64,000 nucleotides of DNA from Fen-1273 sp963748405 (GCA_963748405.1 CAVVIT010000011.1:558001-622000); one strand, 5' to 3'. Counted from the stretch's first letter, positions 24,675 through 33,080 are shown. The notes: generated from the letters alone by a model not told the origin. A program made the numbers and translations.

Positions 24675-25810
24675 AACGCACAGGTGTGCTTCTGCTCGCT
24701 CTTTCACTGTCGGCGGTAACCCTTGCCGCCGCTCCTTCCGGCGGCGGGGGCGAACGGACCAAGTCCTTCTCCGTCGGCAGGGGGGGGACGCTCGAAGTGA
24801 CGATCCGCGGGGGGAACGTCGTCATCAACCCGTGGGACAGGGACGAGGTACGCATCGCGGTCACCGACGTCGACGACGACGAGGACCCGGGGATCTCCAT
24901 GTCCCAGAGCGGAACGACCGTCTCGGTCGGGAACAGGAACGGATCATCGGACGACTTCACGCTCACGGTGAACGTTCCCTCGCGCTTTGACCTCAGGCTT
25001 CAGCTTGCCAGCGGCGATATCGACATCGGCGGACCCCTGTCGGGGAACCTGAAGGGGATGACGGGGGGGGGGAACATCCGGCTCGGGAACCTGGGGGGCA
25101 CGATCGACATGAGGACCTCCGGGGGCGAGATCACCTGCGGCGACATCGGGGGGGATCTGGATCTGAGCACGCTCGGCGGCGATATCAGCATGGGTGCCGT
25201 GACGGGGAACGCGTCGGTGTCGACCTCCGGCGGCGACATCACGATTGCCAACGTCGGAAAGAAAATCCGCGCGACAACCTCGGGGGGAAACATCTCCGTC
25301 GGTGACGTGGGAGGAGAAGCGACGGTCTCGACCTCGGGGGGGGACATCAATGCCGGGTCCGTGTCGGGGAGCGCGTCCCTTTCGACTGCGGGGGGGAATA
25401 TCATGCTGCGCGCGGCCACGGGAACCGTGCGGGCATCGAGTGCCGGGGGGGATCTCCAGCTCGAGCACGTGTCGGGATCGATCGACGGGAATACCGCGGG
25501 AGGGAACATCCTCGCGGTCCTGAACCCCTCGACGAAGGGGAGGAGCCGTCTCAGCACTGCGGGCGGGGATCTCCGCCTTGTCGTGCCGGAGGGGGCGAAG
25601 GCGACGATCAATGCGCGAATCCACGTCGGCGGCTGGTGGCGCACGCAAAAGGATTCCTACGAGATCAAGTCCGACTTCCGGATGGAGAGATATGAAAAGG
25701 ACGAACAGGGTCACGAGATCCGCGCCACCGTCGTCCTGAACGGCGGGGGCGAGGAGATATCCCTTGATGCGGCGTCGGGGAATATCGAAATCCGCAAAGA
25801 GAAACCGTGA
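24671..25810 (+). CDS. Exported DUF4097 beta-solenoid protein (T-S/A-G-G repeats)
   Basis: A 379-residue protein with a signal peptide (ending near TLAAAPSG). From residue ~135 it has nine to ten consecutive 18-residue repeats, each beginning T-[S/A/L]-G-G-x-I and ending near L-S/V-S, e.g. TSGGDITIANVGKKIRAT. This is the DUF4097 right-handed beta-solenoid family. The C-terminal ~75 residues are a separate charged region. It overlaps the anti-sigma gene by 4 bases. The repeats are coded with long G tracts, including ten G at 25063-25072. Function unknown. Confidence 0.88.
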   Translation: MKRTGVLLLALSLSAVTLAAAPSGGGGERTKSFSVGRGGTLEVTIRGGNVVINPWDRDEVRIAVTDVDDDEDPGISMSQSGTTVSVGNRNGSSDDFTLTVNVPSRFDLRLQLASGDIDIGGPLSGNLKGMTGGGNIRLGNLGGTIDMRTSGGEITCGDIGGDLDLSTLGGDISMGAVTGNASVSTSGGDITIANVGKKIRATTSGGNISVGDVGGEATVSTSGGDINAGSVSGSASLSTAGGNIMLRAATGTVRASSAGGDLQLEHVSGSIDGNTAGGNILAVLNPSTKGRSRLSTAGGDLRLVVPEGAKATINARIHVGGWWRTQKDSYEIKSDFRMERYEKDEQGHEIRATVVLNGGGEEISLDAASGNIEIRKEKP

Positions 25811-25895
25811 CATGCTCCTCGCCCCGATAATATCTTCATGGTCAAGCTGAGCGACTGGTGGAACAGGTGAATGTCACTTACAGAGGAGACTCAAC

Positions 25896-27023
25896 ATGAA
25901 TCGGATTCTGCTTTCGATGCTGCTCGTGTTCCCTCTTCTGCTCGCGGCGATGCCGCAGGCGGATTTCGAAAAGGGATGTCCCACGGCGAAAGGGAAGAAG
26001 CTCGATATCGACCTGAAGACGGGCGGGGACATCGCGATCACGGGATGGGACAGGGATTCGGTGTTCGTCAGGGGATTCCGCCAGGGGAGAGACGCGGACG
26101 GGGTGACACTCGAGGTCGAGGAAACCTCTTCCGGCGTGTCGGTCCGGTCACGGTATGAAGGGCCGCGGGAGAACAGGAGCGGGGGCATCCGCGTGGAAAT
26201 CAGCGTCCCGCACCGGTACGACGTCCGGATGATGTCGATGGGGGGCGGCGTATCGATCGCCGGCGTTGAAGGGCAGATGGCCGGCAAGACGATGGGGGGG
26301 CCGCTCCTGCTGGACGGCCTGAAGGGCACGCTCGACCTCCTGACGATGGGAGGGGCAATCACGCTGAAGAACTCGGACGTCGACGGGAACGTCAAGACGA
26401 TGGGAGGAACCGTCCTCCTTGAAGACGTCACGGGGGACGTCAGGCCGTCGTCCATGGGGGGGAGCGTCACCGAGAAACACGTGACGGCGCGTTCGAGCAA
26501 AGGGACGGGGGGAGAGGTGAACATCTCGACGATGGGGGGGGACATCAATGTCGAAGAGGCGCCGCACGGCGCGTCTCTCAGCACGATGGGAGGGACGATC
26601 CACGTCCGGTCCGCCTCGGCCTACGTCAAGGCCAAAACGATGGGGGGGAAGGTCCGGCTTGACGCGGTCGACGGCTGGATCGACGCCACGACGATGGGGG
26701 GGAACGTCGAGGCCACGATGACGGGCGATCCTTCCGGCGGAAACCGGTCGGTCACGCTCACGTCCATGTCCGGGGACGTGACGCTCGGAGTTCCCGCGGC
26801 TCTCTCGATGGACGTCCATATCGAGCTCGCATATACGAAAGGGCACGAGGGGGAGTACGCGATAAAGAGCGACTTTCCCCTGAAGCAGGAGGTCTCTCCC
26901 GAATGGGACCGGGAGAACGGGACCCCGCGAAAGACCATTTACGGGACGGGGGCCGTCGCCGGGGGAACAAACCGGGTCACGATCAAGACCGTGAACGGCA
27001 ACGTGACGCTCAGGAAGATGTGA
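25896..27023 (+). CDS. Exported DUF4097 beta-solenoid protein (T-M-G-G repeats)
   Basis: A 375-residue paralogue of the preceding protein. Signal peptide MNRILLSMLLVFPLLLAAM. About eight 18-residue solenoid coils begin with T/S-M-G-G (TMGGAITLKNSDVDGNVK, TMGGKVRLDAVDGWIDAT), so a methionine stands where the first protein has Ser or Ala. One coil is enlarged to 26 residues. The C-terminal region resembles that of the paralogue (EYAIKSDF versus YEIKSDF). An 85-base gap separates the two genes; an AGAGGAG site precedes the ATG. Role unknown. Confidence 0.88.
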   Translation: MNRILLSMLLVFPLLLAAMPQADFEKGCPTAKGKKLDIDLKTGGDIAITGWDRDSVFVRGFRQGRDADGVTLEVEETSSGVSVRSRYEGPRENRSGGIRVEISVPHRYDVRMMSMGGGVSIAGVEGQMAGKTMGGPLLLDGLKGTLDLLTMGGAITLKNSDVDGNVKTMGGTVLLEDVTGDVRPSSMGGSVTEKHVTARSSKGTGGEVNISTMGGDINVEEAPHGASLSTMGGTIHVRSASAYVKAKTMGGKVRLDAVDGWIDATTMGGNVEATMTGDPSGGNRSVTLTSMSGDVTLGVPAALSMDVHIELAYTKGHEGEYAIKSDFPLKQEVSPEWDRENGTPRKTIYGTGAVAGGTNRVTIKTVNGNVTLRKM

Positions 27024-27052
27024 CCGTACAGCCGCCTGTCACTATTCCTTCC

Positions 27053-27081
27053 TTGTCTTTCTGATGCCGTGGTGATATATT
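27053..27081 (+). promoter_or_regulatory. Promoter of the enolase-superfamily gene
   Basis: TTGTCT at 27053-27058, 17-base spacer, TATATT at 27076-27081, 27 bases before the ATG at 27109. Confidence 0.6.
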
Positions 27082-27108
27082 CAGCCCACACCCTTCAGAG
27101 GACACGGA

Positions 27109-28215
27109 ATGAAAATCACACAGATTGACGTCTTCCAGGTCACGTATAACCTTCTCGACAAACGCTACGCATGGTCAGGCGGAAAATCGGTGAGCGGATT
27201 CCTGAGCTCGATCGTCAGGATAAGCACCGATGAGGGGATCCCGGGATACGGCGAAGTCTGTCCCCTCGGTTCGGCGTACATCGAATCCTATGCGGGAGGA
27301 GTTCCCGCCGGCGTCCGGGAGCTCGGCAGGGTTCTGCTTGGGCTGGATCCCCGCGACACGCTCGCCGTGAACGCCGCGATGGACCGGACGATGAACGGCC
27401 ACCGGTATGTCAAGTCCCCGCTGGACGTCGCCTGCTGGGACATCTTCGGGAAGTCCGTGGGGCTTCCGGTTGTGAAATTGATCGGCGGATCATTCGTCCG
27501 GGACTATCCTCTCTACAGGGCGATCTCGCAGGGATCTCCCGAGGAGATGGCGGCCGACGTAGGGAAATACAGGTCCGAAGGATACCGACGGTTTCAGCTC
27601 AAAGTCGGAGGGGATCCGGATGAGGATATCCGCCGCGTCGGAAAGGTGCTTGCCGTCCTTTCTCCGGGGGATGTGCTCGTGGCGGACGCCAACACCGGCT
27701 GGCTGACCCACCAGGCGCTCCGCGTGGCCGGCGCACTCGAAGGGAAAGATGTCTATATCGAGGCACCCTGCATCAGCTACGAGGAGTGTCTCGTCATCAG
27801 GCGCCATACGAACCTTCCGTTCATCCTCGACGAGCACATCACGGGGATTCATCCCTTTCTGCGGGCATACGGCGACGGCTGTATGGACGTAGTTAACATC
27901 AAGATCTCGCGGCTCGGCGGACTCACAAAATCGGTGCAGCTCAGGGACCTCTGCGCGTCCACCGGGATTGCCATGACGCTCGAGGACAGCTGGGGAGGAG
28001 ACATCGCGACGGCGACGATCGGCCATCTTGTCGGGAGCACGCCCTCCCCGTTCCTCTTCACGTCGACCGACTTCAACAGCTACAATGACCTGCACGTGGC
28101 CCCGGACGCGCCGCGGAGGGCGGAAGGGAGGATCGCCGTTCCCTCCGGTCCCGGGCTCGGGATCACGGTGGACGAGAAATTGCTGGGGAGCCCCGTGGTG
28201 ACCGTCCGGATCTGA
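27109..28215 (+). CDS. Enolase-superfamily enzyme (mandelate racemase/muconate lactonizing type)
   Basis: A 368-residue enzyme. Metal ligands are in VADANTGW (Asp), IEAPC (Glu) and ILDEHITG (Asp). Catalytic lysines are expected in FQLKVGGDP and VNIKISRLGG. The N-terminus (YAWSGGKSVSGFLSSIVRI, PGYGEVCPLGSAYIESYAGG) most resembles the subgroup of cis-3-hydroxy-L-proline dehydratases and 4-hydroxyproline betaine epimerases. These abstract a proton next to a carboxylate. Substrate is therefore likely a proline or other amino acid derivative, but no other gene of such a pathway is adjacent. Single-gene unit with its own promoter. Confidence 0.85.
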   Translation: MKITQIDVFQVTYNLLDKRYAWSGGKSVSGFLSSIVRISTDEGIPGYGEVCPLGSAYIESYAGGVPAGVRELGRVLLGLDPRDTLAVNAAMDRTMNGHRYVKSPLDVACWDIFGKSVGLPVVKLIGGSFVRDYPLYRAISQGSPEEMAADVGKYRSEGYRRFQLKVGGDPDEDIRRVGKVLAVLSPGDVLVADANTGWLTHQALRVAGALEGKDVYIEAPCISYEECLVIRRHTNLPFILDEHITGIHPFLRAYGDGCMDVVNIKISRLGGLTKSVQLRDLCASTGIAMTLEDSWGGDIATATIGHLVGSTPSPFLFTSTDFNSYNDLHVAPDAPRRAEGRIAVPSGPGLGITVDEKLLGSPVVTVRI

Positions 28216-28570
28216 CGATCGCGCGCGGCGGTCATTCGCGGAACGAATCCGGATCGATGTTGAAGTTGCCCATCTTCCTGTAGATCGTCTTCGTGAACGG
28301 CGTGTTTGCCTGGACCGATCCGTCCGGTCCAGGATCCACCGTGGAAGAGCCATGCTTACAGGAATGCTCGCGGGGTATGCCCGGGAGCTCGGCTGCAAAG
28401 TCGCGGCCTGAGGGTTCCGCCGTCCCGCGGGGAGGGGCAGGGCGGCGCCGGGAATCAATTCTCCCGCCCCTGCGTTCCATTCAACATGCGGACACCGGTT
28501 CCCGCCGGGGCACCAGGATGTCACTCCGAGTCTGCTGAAACCGAGTTCATCATCCAGGTGGATCCATTCG
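28216..28570. other. 355-base region with a fossil gene end and a hairpin
   Basis: No intact gene. On the minus strand 28232-28309 encodes what looks like the last 25 residues of a Fis-type DNA-binding domain. It is bounded by a perfect 9-bp hairpin at 28309-28333 (CCTGGACCG / CGGTCCAGG). The rest, including sequence up to the ATG of the XRE-receiver gene at 28571, shows no feature I can support. Confidence 0.5.
28232..28309 (-). pseudogene. Remnant of a Fis-type (sigma-54 activator) C-terminus
   Basis: The minus strand ends in TKTIYRKMGNFNIDPDSFRE and a stop. This matches the final recognition helix and tail usual in NtrC-family regulators (TLYRKM...NIDP-type endings). Upstream of it the reading frame gives no ATPase or further HTH sequence and is interrupted by a hairpin. 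Most likely the decayed 3' end of a regulator gene. Low confidence because only ~25 residues match. Confidence 0.35.
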
Positions 28571-29275
28571 ATGAGGGAAGGCGGAGAAACGGTACGGATT
28601 CAATCTCCCCTGGGTACCGCGCTGAAGAAGCGGCGGCTCAATCTCGGCCTTTCCCAGGAAGAGCTGGCGAACAGGGCGGGGCTGCACAGGACGTACATCA
28701 CCGACGTGGAACGGGGTTCCAGGAACCCGTCACTCGAGACGATTCAGAAGCTCGCGCGAGCGCTCGAGGTGCCGCTGAGCGAGGTATTCCATCAGATTGA
28801 ATCGGCGGTGGGTGAGCCCGGATCCGCGGGGGGGAGGGGGGAAGCCGCAGGGATACTCGTCATCGAAGACGACCGGGGTCCGGCAGAGAAAACGTTTGTC
28901 GCGTTAAAGAAAATCAGCATCGCGAATCCAGTCCACGGCGTGCATGACGGAGCCGATGCGCTCGATTTCGTCTTCTCCACCGGGCCGCACCGCGCGCGTT
29001 CGCCCCTCGACCTTCCCCGCCTCATACTGCTTGACCTGGGCGTCCCGGGGATCGGCGGGCTCGAAGTCCTGCGGCGCATACGCGCCGACAGGAGGACCCG
29101 GACGATCCCGGTCGCTGTGCTCACCCCGTCAGGATCAGAGGGCGACATGAAAGCATGCGTGTCCCTGGGCGTCGAGGTCTTCCTGGCGAAGCCCGTGGAC
29201 TTCTCCCGGTTCAGTGAAGCCGTGCGAAGGCTCGGGTTCCAGTGGCTTCTCATCGGAACGTCGCCCGTCGCCTAG
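28571..29275 (+). CDS. XRE-type DNA-binding domain fused to an Rcp1-like receiver domain
   Basis: A 234-residue fusion. Residues ~12-66: Cro/C1-type helix-turn-helix (LKKRRLNLGLSQEELANRAG, YITDVERGSRNPSLETIQKLA). Linker ~67-92. Residues ~93-228: response-regulator receiver with acidic pair in VIEDD, phospho-acceptor Asp in LILLDLGVPG, Thr in VLTPSGSEGD and Lys in FLAKPVDF. The receiver resembles the Rcp1 class (DGADALDFVFSTG), which is normally stand-alone. No kinase is adjacent. It is convergent with the DUF6249 gene, with a 4-base overlap of stops. Confidence 0.87.
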   Translation: MREGGETVRIQSPLGTALKKRRLNLGLSQEELANRAGLHRTYITDVERGSRNPSLETIQKLARALEVPLSEVFHQIESAVGEPGSAGGRGEAAGILVIEDDRGPAEKTFVALKKISIANPVHGVHDGADALDFVFSTGPHRARSPLDLPRLILLDLGVPGIGGLEVLRRIRADRRTRTIPVAVLTPSGSEGDMKACVSLGVEVFLAKPVDFSRFSEAVRRLGFQWLLIGTSPVA

Positions 29276-29622
29276 ACCTGTTCCTTCTTCCCCGCGATGA
29301 CGTAGAAAAGAACGAGCGCCGCTCCCCCGAAGAGTGCGATCAGCGCGGGGAAGACGCCTCCCTGGACCTGGAATGTCGATTCGAGCCAGAGTCCCAGGAG
29401 TATCCCCGCCCCCACTGCAATCAGGACCATTCCCCATTTGAGCGAACTCAGCGGACTCCAGGGCCGCACGCTTTTTTGAAAGAACGGCTTCAGGTCCTCG
29501 GCCTTCATCCCTTTCTCGATCATCGTCATCCGCTCCCGATGCCTGGTGAACACGACGGCCCCGATCACCGAGCAAAACCCGATCACCATGAATATCACGA
29601 ACACAGCGTCTGTCAGCGGCAT
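29272..29622 (-). CDS. Small DUF6249-type membrane protein
   Basis: A 116-residue protein: an N-terminal helix (AVFVIFMVIGFCSVIGAVVF), a basic loop with RHRERMTMIEKGM, then two helices (WGMVLIAVGAGILLGLWLE and FPALIALFGGAALVLFYVIA). The R-M-x-x-I-E-K-G pattern is typical of small membrane proteins that often sit beside ECF sigma/anti-sigma genes. It diverges from such a pair across a long palindrome. Confidence 0.78.
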   Translation of the reverse strand: MPLTDAVFVIFMVIGFCSVIGAVVFTRHRERMTMIEKGMKAEDLKPFFQKSVRPWSPLSSLKWGMVLIAVGAGILLGLWLESTFQVQGGVFPALIALFGGAALVLFYVIAGKKEQV

Positions 29623-29670
29623 GGAAACCTCCCGTATGTGAAGAAAACGCGTTCTGCGTCGTTCAATGAC

Positions 29671-29753
29671 TAAGACTGCAGTGACGGGCGGAATGTTTCA
29701 GCCGGGGAAAATCTCTCCGGGAGTGAAACATTTCCCGCCGGGAGGCAGTCTTA
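29671..29753. repeat. 83-base imperfect palindrome in a divergent promoter region
   Basis: Nested arms: TAAGACTGC (29671-29679) with GCAGTCTTA (29745-29753); GGCGG-AATGTTTCA with TGAAACATT-TCCCGCC; and an inner CCGGGGA with TCTCCGG. Together it could form one long hairpin or cruciform. There is no T tract. It lies between the DUF6249 gene (minus) and the ECF sigma gene (plus), ending 32 bases before the latter's GTG. Confidence 0.8.
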
Positions 29754-29785
29754 CTGAGGGAGAGGAACCCACGAGGGCATGATAC

Positions 29786-30364
29786 GTGACAGATCCTGAC
29801 AGGGAAATCGTCGACGCCGTCCGCGCCGGAGAGAGCCGCCGGTTCAGTGTCCTCGTCGACCGTCACAGGGACCGGGCGATGACGCTGGCCGTGCGGCTTG
29901 TCGGGGAGCGCGTCGAGGCCGAAGAGCTCGTCCAGGATTCGTTCCTCCGGGCGTTCCGGAGCCTTGACGGGTTCCGCGGCGACGCGCGGTTCTCCACGTG
30001 GTTTTACAGGATACTCTATAATGTCTGCATGACACGTGTCCGGAGACGCCGCGTTCTTCCGATGACTGATGCCGGTGATGATCCGTCGATCGGCGGCCCC
30101 GAATGGGCGGATCCGGAGCCGGACATCCTGGAAAAACTGGAATCCGAAGAGGTCAGGCAGATCCTCATCGAAGAGATGCTCCGCCTCCCCGCCTCCTTCA
30201 GCGCGGCGCTGACGCTCTTTTATGTCCAGGAGTTGAAATACGATGAAATGACGCTGGTCCTCAGGATTCCGCTCGGAACGGTGAAGACGTATCTCTCCCG
30301 GGGGAGAATTCTCCTGCGCCAGAGGGTCCTCGAACGGATGAAAGAGGAGGTGGGATCACTATGA
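29786..30364 (+). CDS. ECF-type RNA polymerase sigma factor
   Basis: A 192-residue ECF sigma factor. Region 2: AEELVQDSFLRAFRSLDGF and TWFYRILYNVCMTRV; region 4: LPASFSAALTLFYVQELKYDEM and IPLGTVKTYLSRGRILLRQ. GTG start at 29786; no alternative ATG fits the family's N-terminus better. The stop overlaps the ATG of the anti-sigma gene by 4 bases. Confidence 0.92.
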   Translation: MTDPDREIVDAVRAGESRRFSVLVDRHRDRAMTLAVRLVGERVEAEELVQDSFLRAFRSLDGFRGDARFSTWFYRILYNVCMTRVRRRRVLPMTDAGDDPSIGGPEWADPEPDILEKLESEEVRQILIEEMLRLPASFSAALTLFYVQELKYDEMTLVLRIPLGTVKTYLSRGRILLRQRVLERMKEEVGSL

Positions 30365-30918
30365 ACGGAACGCACTGCACGGAAGAAGAGATCTTCGCCC
30401 TGATCGACGGGAATCTCCCTCCCCTCGGGACGGCGGCGGCACGCAGACACCTGGGCCTCTGCCCCTCGTGCAATGCGCGGTATCGCGTCCTTATGGGATT
30501 CGAGCGTGCCGTCAGGAACCTGCCGCTGGCGCGGACAGGGGAGGGCTTCACGGAGGCTGTCATGGCACGGCTCGACCCATCCCTTCCGGCTCCCCGCGCA
30601 TTCCGGTTCATTGCCTGGATCGCGTACCAGGCCGGACTCCTTCTCGTCGTCGCGGTGGTCACCGGCGTGTTCATCCTGACCGGCCTGATCAGGCCCGAGG
30701 AGGTCGAGGCCGGGAAGAGCATTGCAGGGGAGGCCGCCGGGCTCCTCGATATCGTTGTCTCATCGGCGACGACACTCCTTGAAGGGTGGATGCGATCCGC
30801 GGGGCCGGTCCTCTCCGGAGGTTCGTCCGCTGTTCTGGCCGGAACCATTCTTGTCCTGGCCATGCTCCTCCTTCTTGACAGAAATTTCTCGAAGAAGCCC
30901 CTCCACAGAGCCCGCTGA
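30361..30918 (+). CDS. Anti-sigma factor with zinc motif and two membrane helices
   Basis: A 185-residue protein. The N-terminus has CTEEEIFALIDGNL and H-x3-C-x2-C (HLGLCPSC). Helices lie near residues 80-105 (FIAWIAYQAGLLLVVAVVTGV...) and 155-172 (VLAGTILVLAMLLLL). Coupled to the ECF sigma gene by a 4-base overlap. Signal unknown. Confidence 0.82.
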   Translation: MNGTHCTEEEIFALIDGNLPPLGTAAARRHLGLCPSCNARYRVLMGFERAVRNLPLARTGEGFTEAVMARLDPSLPAPRAFRFIAWIAYQAGLLLVVAVVTGVFILTGLIRPEEVEAGKSIAGEAAGLLDIVVSSATTLLEGWMRSAGPVLSGGSSAVLAGTILVLAMLLLLDRNFSKKPLHRAR

Positions 30919-31063
30919 CAACCGCTCCGGAGGCCGGCTCTCCTCCGGAATCGGATGCGTGATTCCCGCCGCGTGACCGCCGTTACAACCCCTTCTTTTA
31001 CATGAACGTGACAAATCCGTGACAGAAGTCCCCCCCCGGTTTCTGATCATGTGCCAGTCGAAC

Positions 31064-31080
31064 GCATGAACCGTTCATGC
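31064..31080. promoter_or_regulatory. 17-base palindrome upstream of the 5'-nucleotidase gene
   Basis: GCATGAACCGTTCATGC, symmetrical around the central C, ~65 bases before the ATG. It could be an operator; no promoter was clearly recognised around it. Confidence 0.35.
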
Positions 31081-31145
31081 CGACACGAAGAAGCGCACCA
31101 CCCACACACCAACAACACATCAGCCGGGAAAGGAGCAGTTGCGCC

Positions 31146-33068
31146 ATGCAGAAACATCTCTCGAGGGTCATCCGCATATCAGTCCTCCTCGTTCTGTGCG
31201 CGAGCGTCATGCTGGCGGGGGGAACGACAATCACGATCGTGCACGTCAACGATACGCATTCGCATATCGATGCATTCGGCCCCAAGGATTTTCATCTGAA
31301 CGGGACTATCGGAGGGATCGCCAAGGCGGCCTCCATCTTCGGATCGATCAGGGCGACCGAACCGAATGTGGTCCTCCTTCACGGCGGGGATGCGTTCGTC
31401 GGCGATTTTTTCTTCAACGAATATTTCGGGGCCGTTGAACTGGGACTGATGAGCCAGCTCGGTTTCGATGCCATGGCGGTCGGCAACCACGAATTCGACC
31501 TCACCCCCATGGCGCTCCTGGGTTCCCTGTCGGCGGCGACCCCTTCGTTCCCGCTTCTTTCGGCAAATCTCGTGATGAGCGGCTACGGGCCCGACACGCT
31601 CGGTGCGTTCAGTCAGTTCATCCATCCTTCCATCGTCATCGACAGGGGGGTCAGGATCGGCATTTTCGGCCTGACGGTGTGGGACAACCCCACCACGAAC
31701 TGCAGCCCGTTTTCGATCGTCGATCCGACCGCTTCGATCGCCGCGAACGCCGTTGCTGATCTCAAGTCGCAGGGCGCCGTCGTCATCATCTGCCTCTCGC
31801 ACATGGGGTTCCTCCATGACCAGGCGATCGCCGCCGCCGTCAATGGCATCGACGTGATCGTCGGCGCGCACGATCACTACCTGTTCACGAAACCCGTCCC
31901 GGTGACCCGGCCCGACGGCAAACAGACGCTCATTCTCCAGGCTGGTGCGTTCTACATGAACGTCGGCGAGATGCATCTGAACGTCGAGAACGGCAACGTG
32001 ACGCTCCTGGACTACAGGATCATACCCGTTGACAGGAAAGTCCCCGCAGTTCCGGAGATCCAGGCGGTCGTCAACAGTTACAAGCCCGGCATCGAGAAAT
32101 CGTTCGGAGACGTCTATCACAAGGTGGTAGGTATCGCCGCGTGCGATCAGGAGCTCCTGTACGACGAGTCAAGCCAGATCCGCGACACGCCGATGGGCGA
32201 CCTCGTAACGGACGCGATGCGGGAGAAGGGAAAGACCCAGCTCGGGTTCTCCGCAATAGGACTGATCAACGAGAAGATTTATGCGGGAGCGATCGTGGGC
32301 GCGGACGTGTTCAGGTCGTTCCCTTACGGCTTTGACCCCGCGACGGGACTCGGATTCAAACTCGTGAAGGTCAGCGTCGACGGCGCATCCCTGATCGGAG
32401 GGATCGAGACGACGCTGGCGTTCCTCGGCGTGAACGAAGATTACTTCCCGCAGGTGTCCGGCATGACGTTCAGGTATGACGCGACGCAGCCGATCGGCGG
32501 CAGGGTGATCCTGAATTCGATCCGGGTAGGTGACCGGCCGTTCAATCCTTCGGCGGTGTATACAATGACCGTCGACGAGGGGCTCGCCGGGCTGCTCCCG
32601 ATGCTGGGAGTGGTTCCAACGAAGGTCACGCCGATGAAGGACTTTGAATACGACGTCGTAAAGGACTACATCCGCCGCCTGGGCGTCGTTGCCTACCGTC
32701 CGCAGGGCCGGATCCGCGACGTGAGCGTGAAGTGCCGGAATGAACACTTCGCGGACGACGATGCCGCGATCGCTTCGGCGTCCGATGCCGCACCCGCCGT
32801 GGTGAAGAGTTTTGAACTGGGGCAGAATTACCCGAATCCGTTCAACCCGACGACGGTGATCCGGTACGCCCTCCCGGGCAGGGCCCGTGCGAACGTGACG
32901 GTGTTCAACGCACTGGGGCAGATGGTGCGGGAGCTCGTCAACGAGGATCAGGAGGCGGGGTACCACGAAGTGAAGTTTGACGGGACCGGGCTTGCCTCCG
33001 GGGTCTACTTCTATCGCCTCCAGGCGGGAAGCTTCGTGGAAACAAAGAAACTGACGCTTCTCAAATAA
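31146..33068 (+). CDS. Secreted 5'-nucleotidase/metallophosphatase with T9SS sorting domain
   Basis: A 640-residue exported enzyme. Signal peptide (residues 1-25); metallophosphatase domain with VHVNDTHSH, GGDAF, VGNHEFD, CLSHMG and VGAHDHY metal-binding motifs. The 5'-nucleotidase C-terminal domain has GDLVTDAMREKG and substrate-binding aromatic loops. Last ~75 residues: type A T9SS sorting domain (LGQNYPNPFNPTTVIRYAL ... GVYFYRLQAG). Expected to release phosphate and nucleosides from extracellular nucleotides. ATG 31146 is preceded by AAAGGAG and a CA-rich leader. Confidence 0.92.
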   Translation: MQKHLSRVIRISVLLVLCASVMLAGGTTITIVHVNDTHSHIDAFGPKDFHLNGTIGGIAKAASIFGSIRATEPNVVLLHGGDAFVGDFFFNEYFGAVELGLMSQLGFDAMAVGNHEFDLTPMALLGSLSAATPSFPLLSANLVMSGYGPDTLGAFSQFIHPSIVIDRGVRIGIFGLTVWDNPTTNCSPFSIVDPTASIAANAVADLKSQGAVVIICLSHMGFLHDQAIAAAVNGIDVIVGAHDHYLFTKPVPVTRPDGKQTLILQAGAFYMNVGEMHLNVENGNVTLLDYRIIPVDRKVPAVPEIQAVVNSYKPGIEKSFGDVYHKVVGIAACDQELLYDESSQIRDTPMGDLVTDAMREKGKTQLGFSAIGLINEKIYAGAIVGADVFRSFPYGFDPATGLGFKLVKVSVDGASLIGGIETTLAFLGVNEDYFPQVSGMTFRYDATQPIGGRVILNSIRVGDRPFNPSAVYTMTVDEGLAGLLPMLGVVPTKVTPMKDFEYDVVKDYIRRLGVVAYRPQGRIRDVSVKCRNEHFADDDAAIASASDAAPAVVKSFELGQNYPNPFNPTTVIRYALPGRARANVTVFNALGQMVRELVNEDQEAGYHEVKFDGTGLASGVYFYRLQAGSFVETKKLTLLK

Positions 33069-33080
33069 GGACGCTCTCCC

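Noticed and set aside
24671..27023. Regular 54-base repeats that could look like a CRISPR array
   Set aside because: They are in-frame 18-codon protein repeats without conserved direct repeats and unique spacers, and no cas genes are present.
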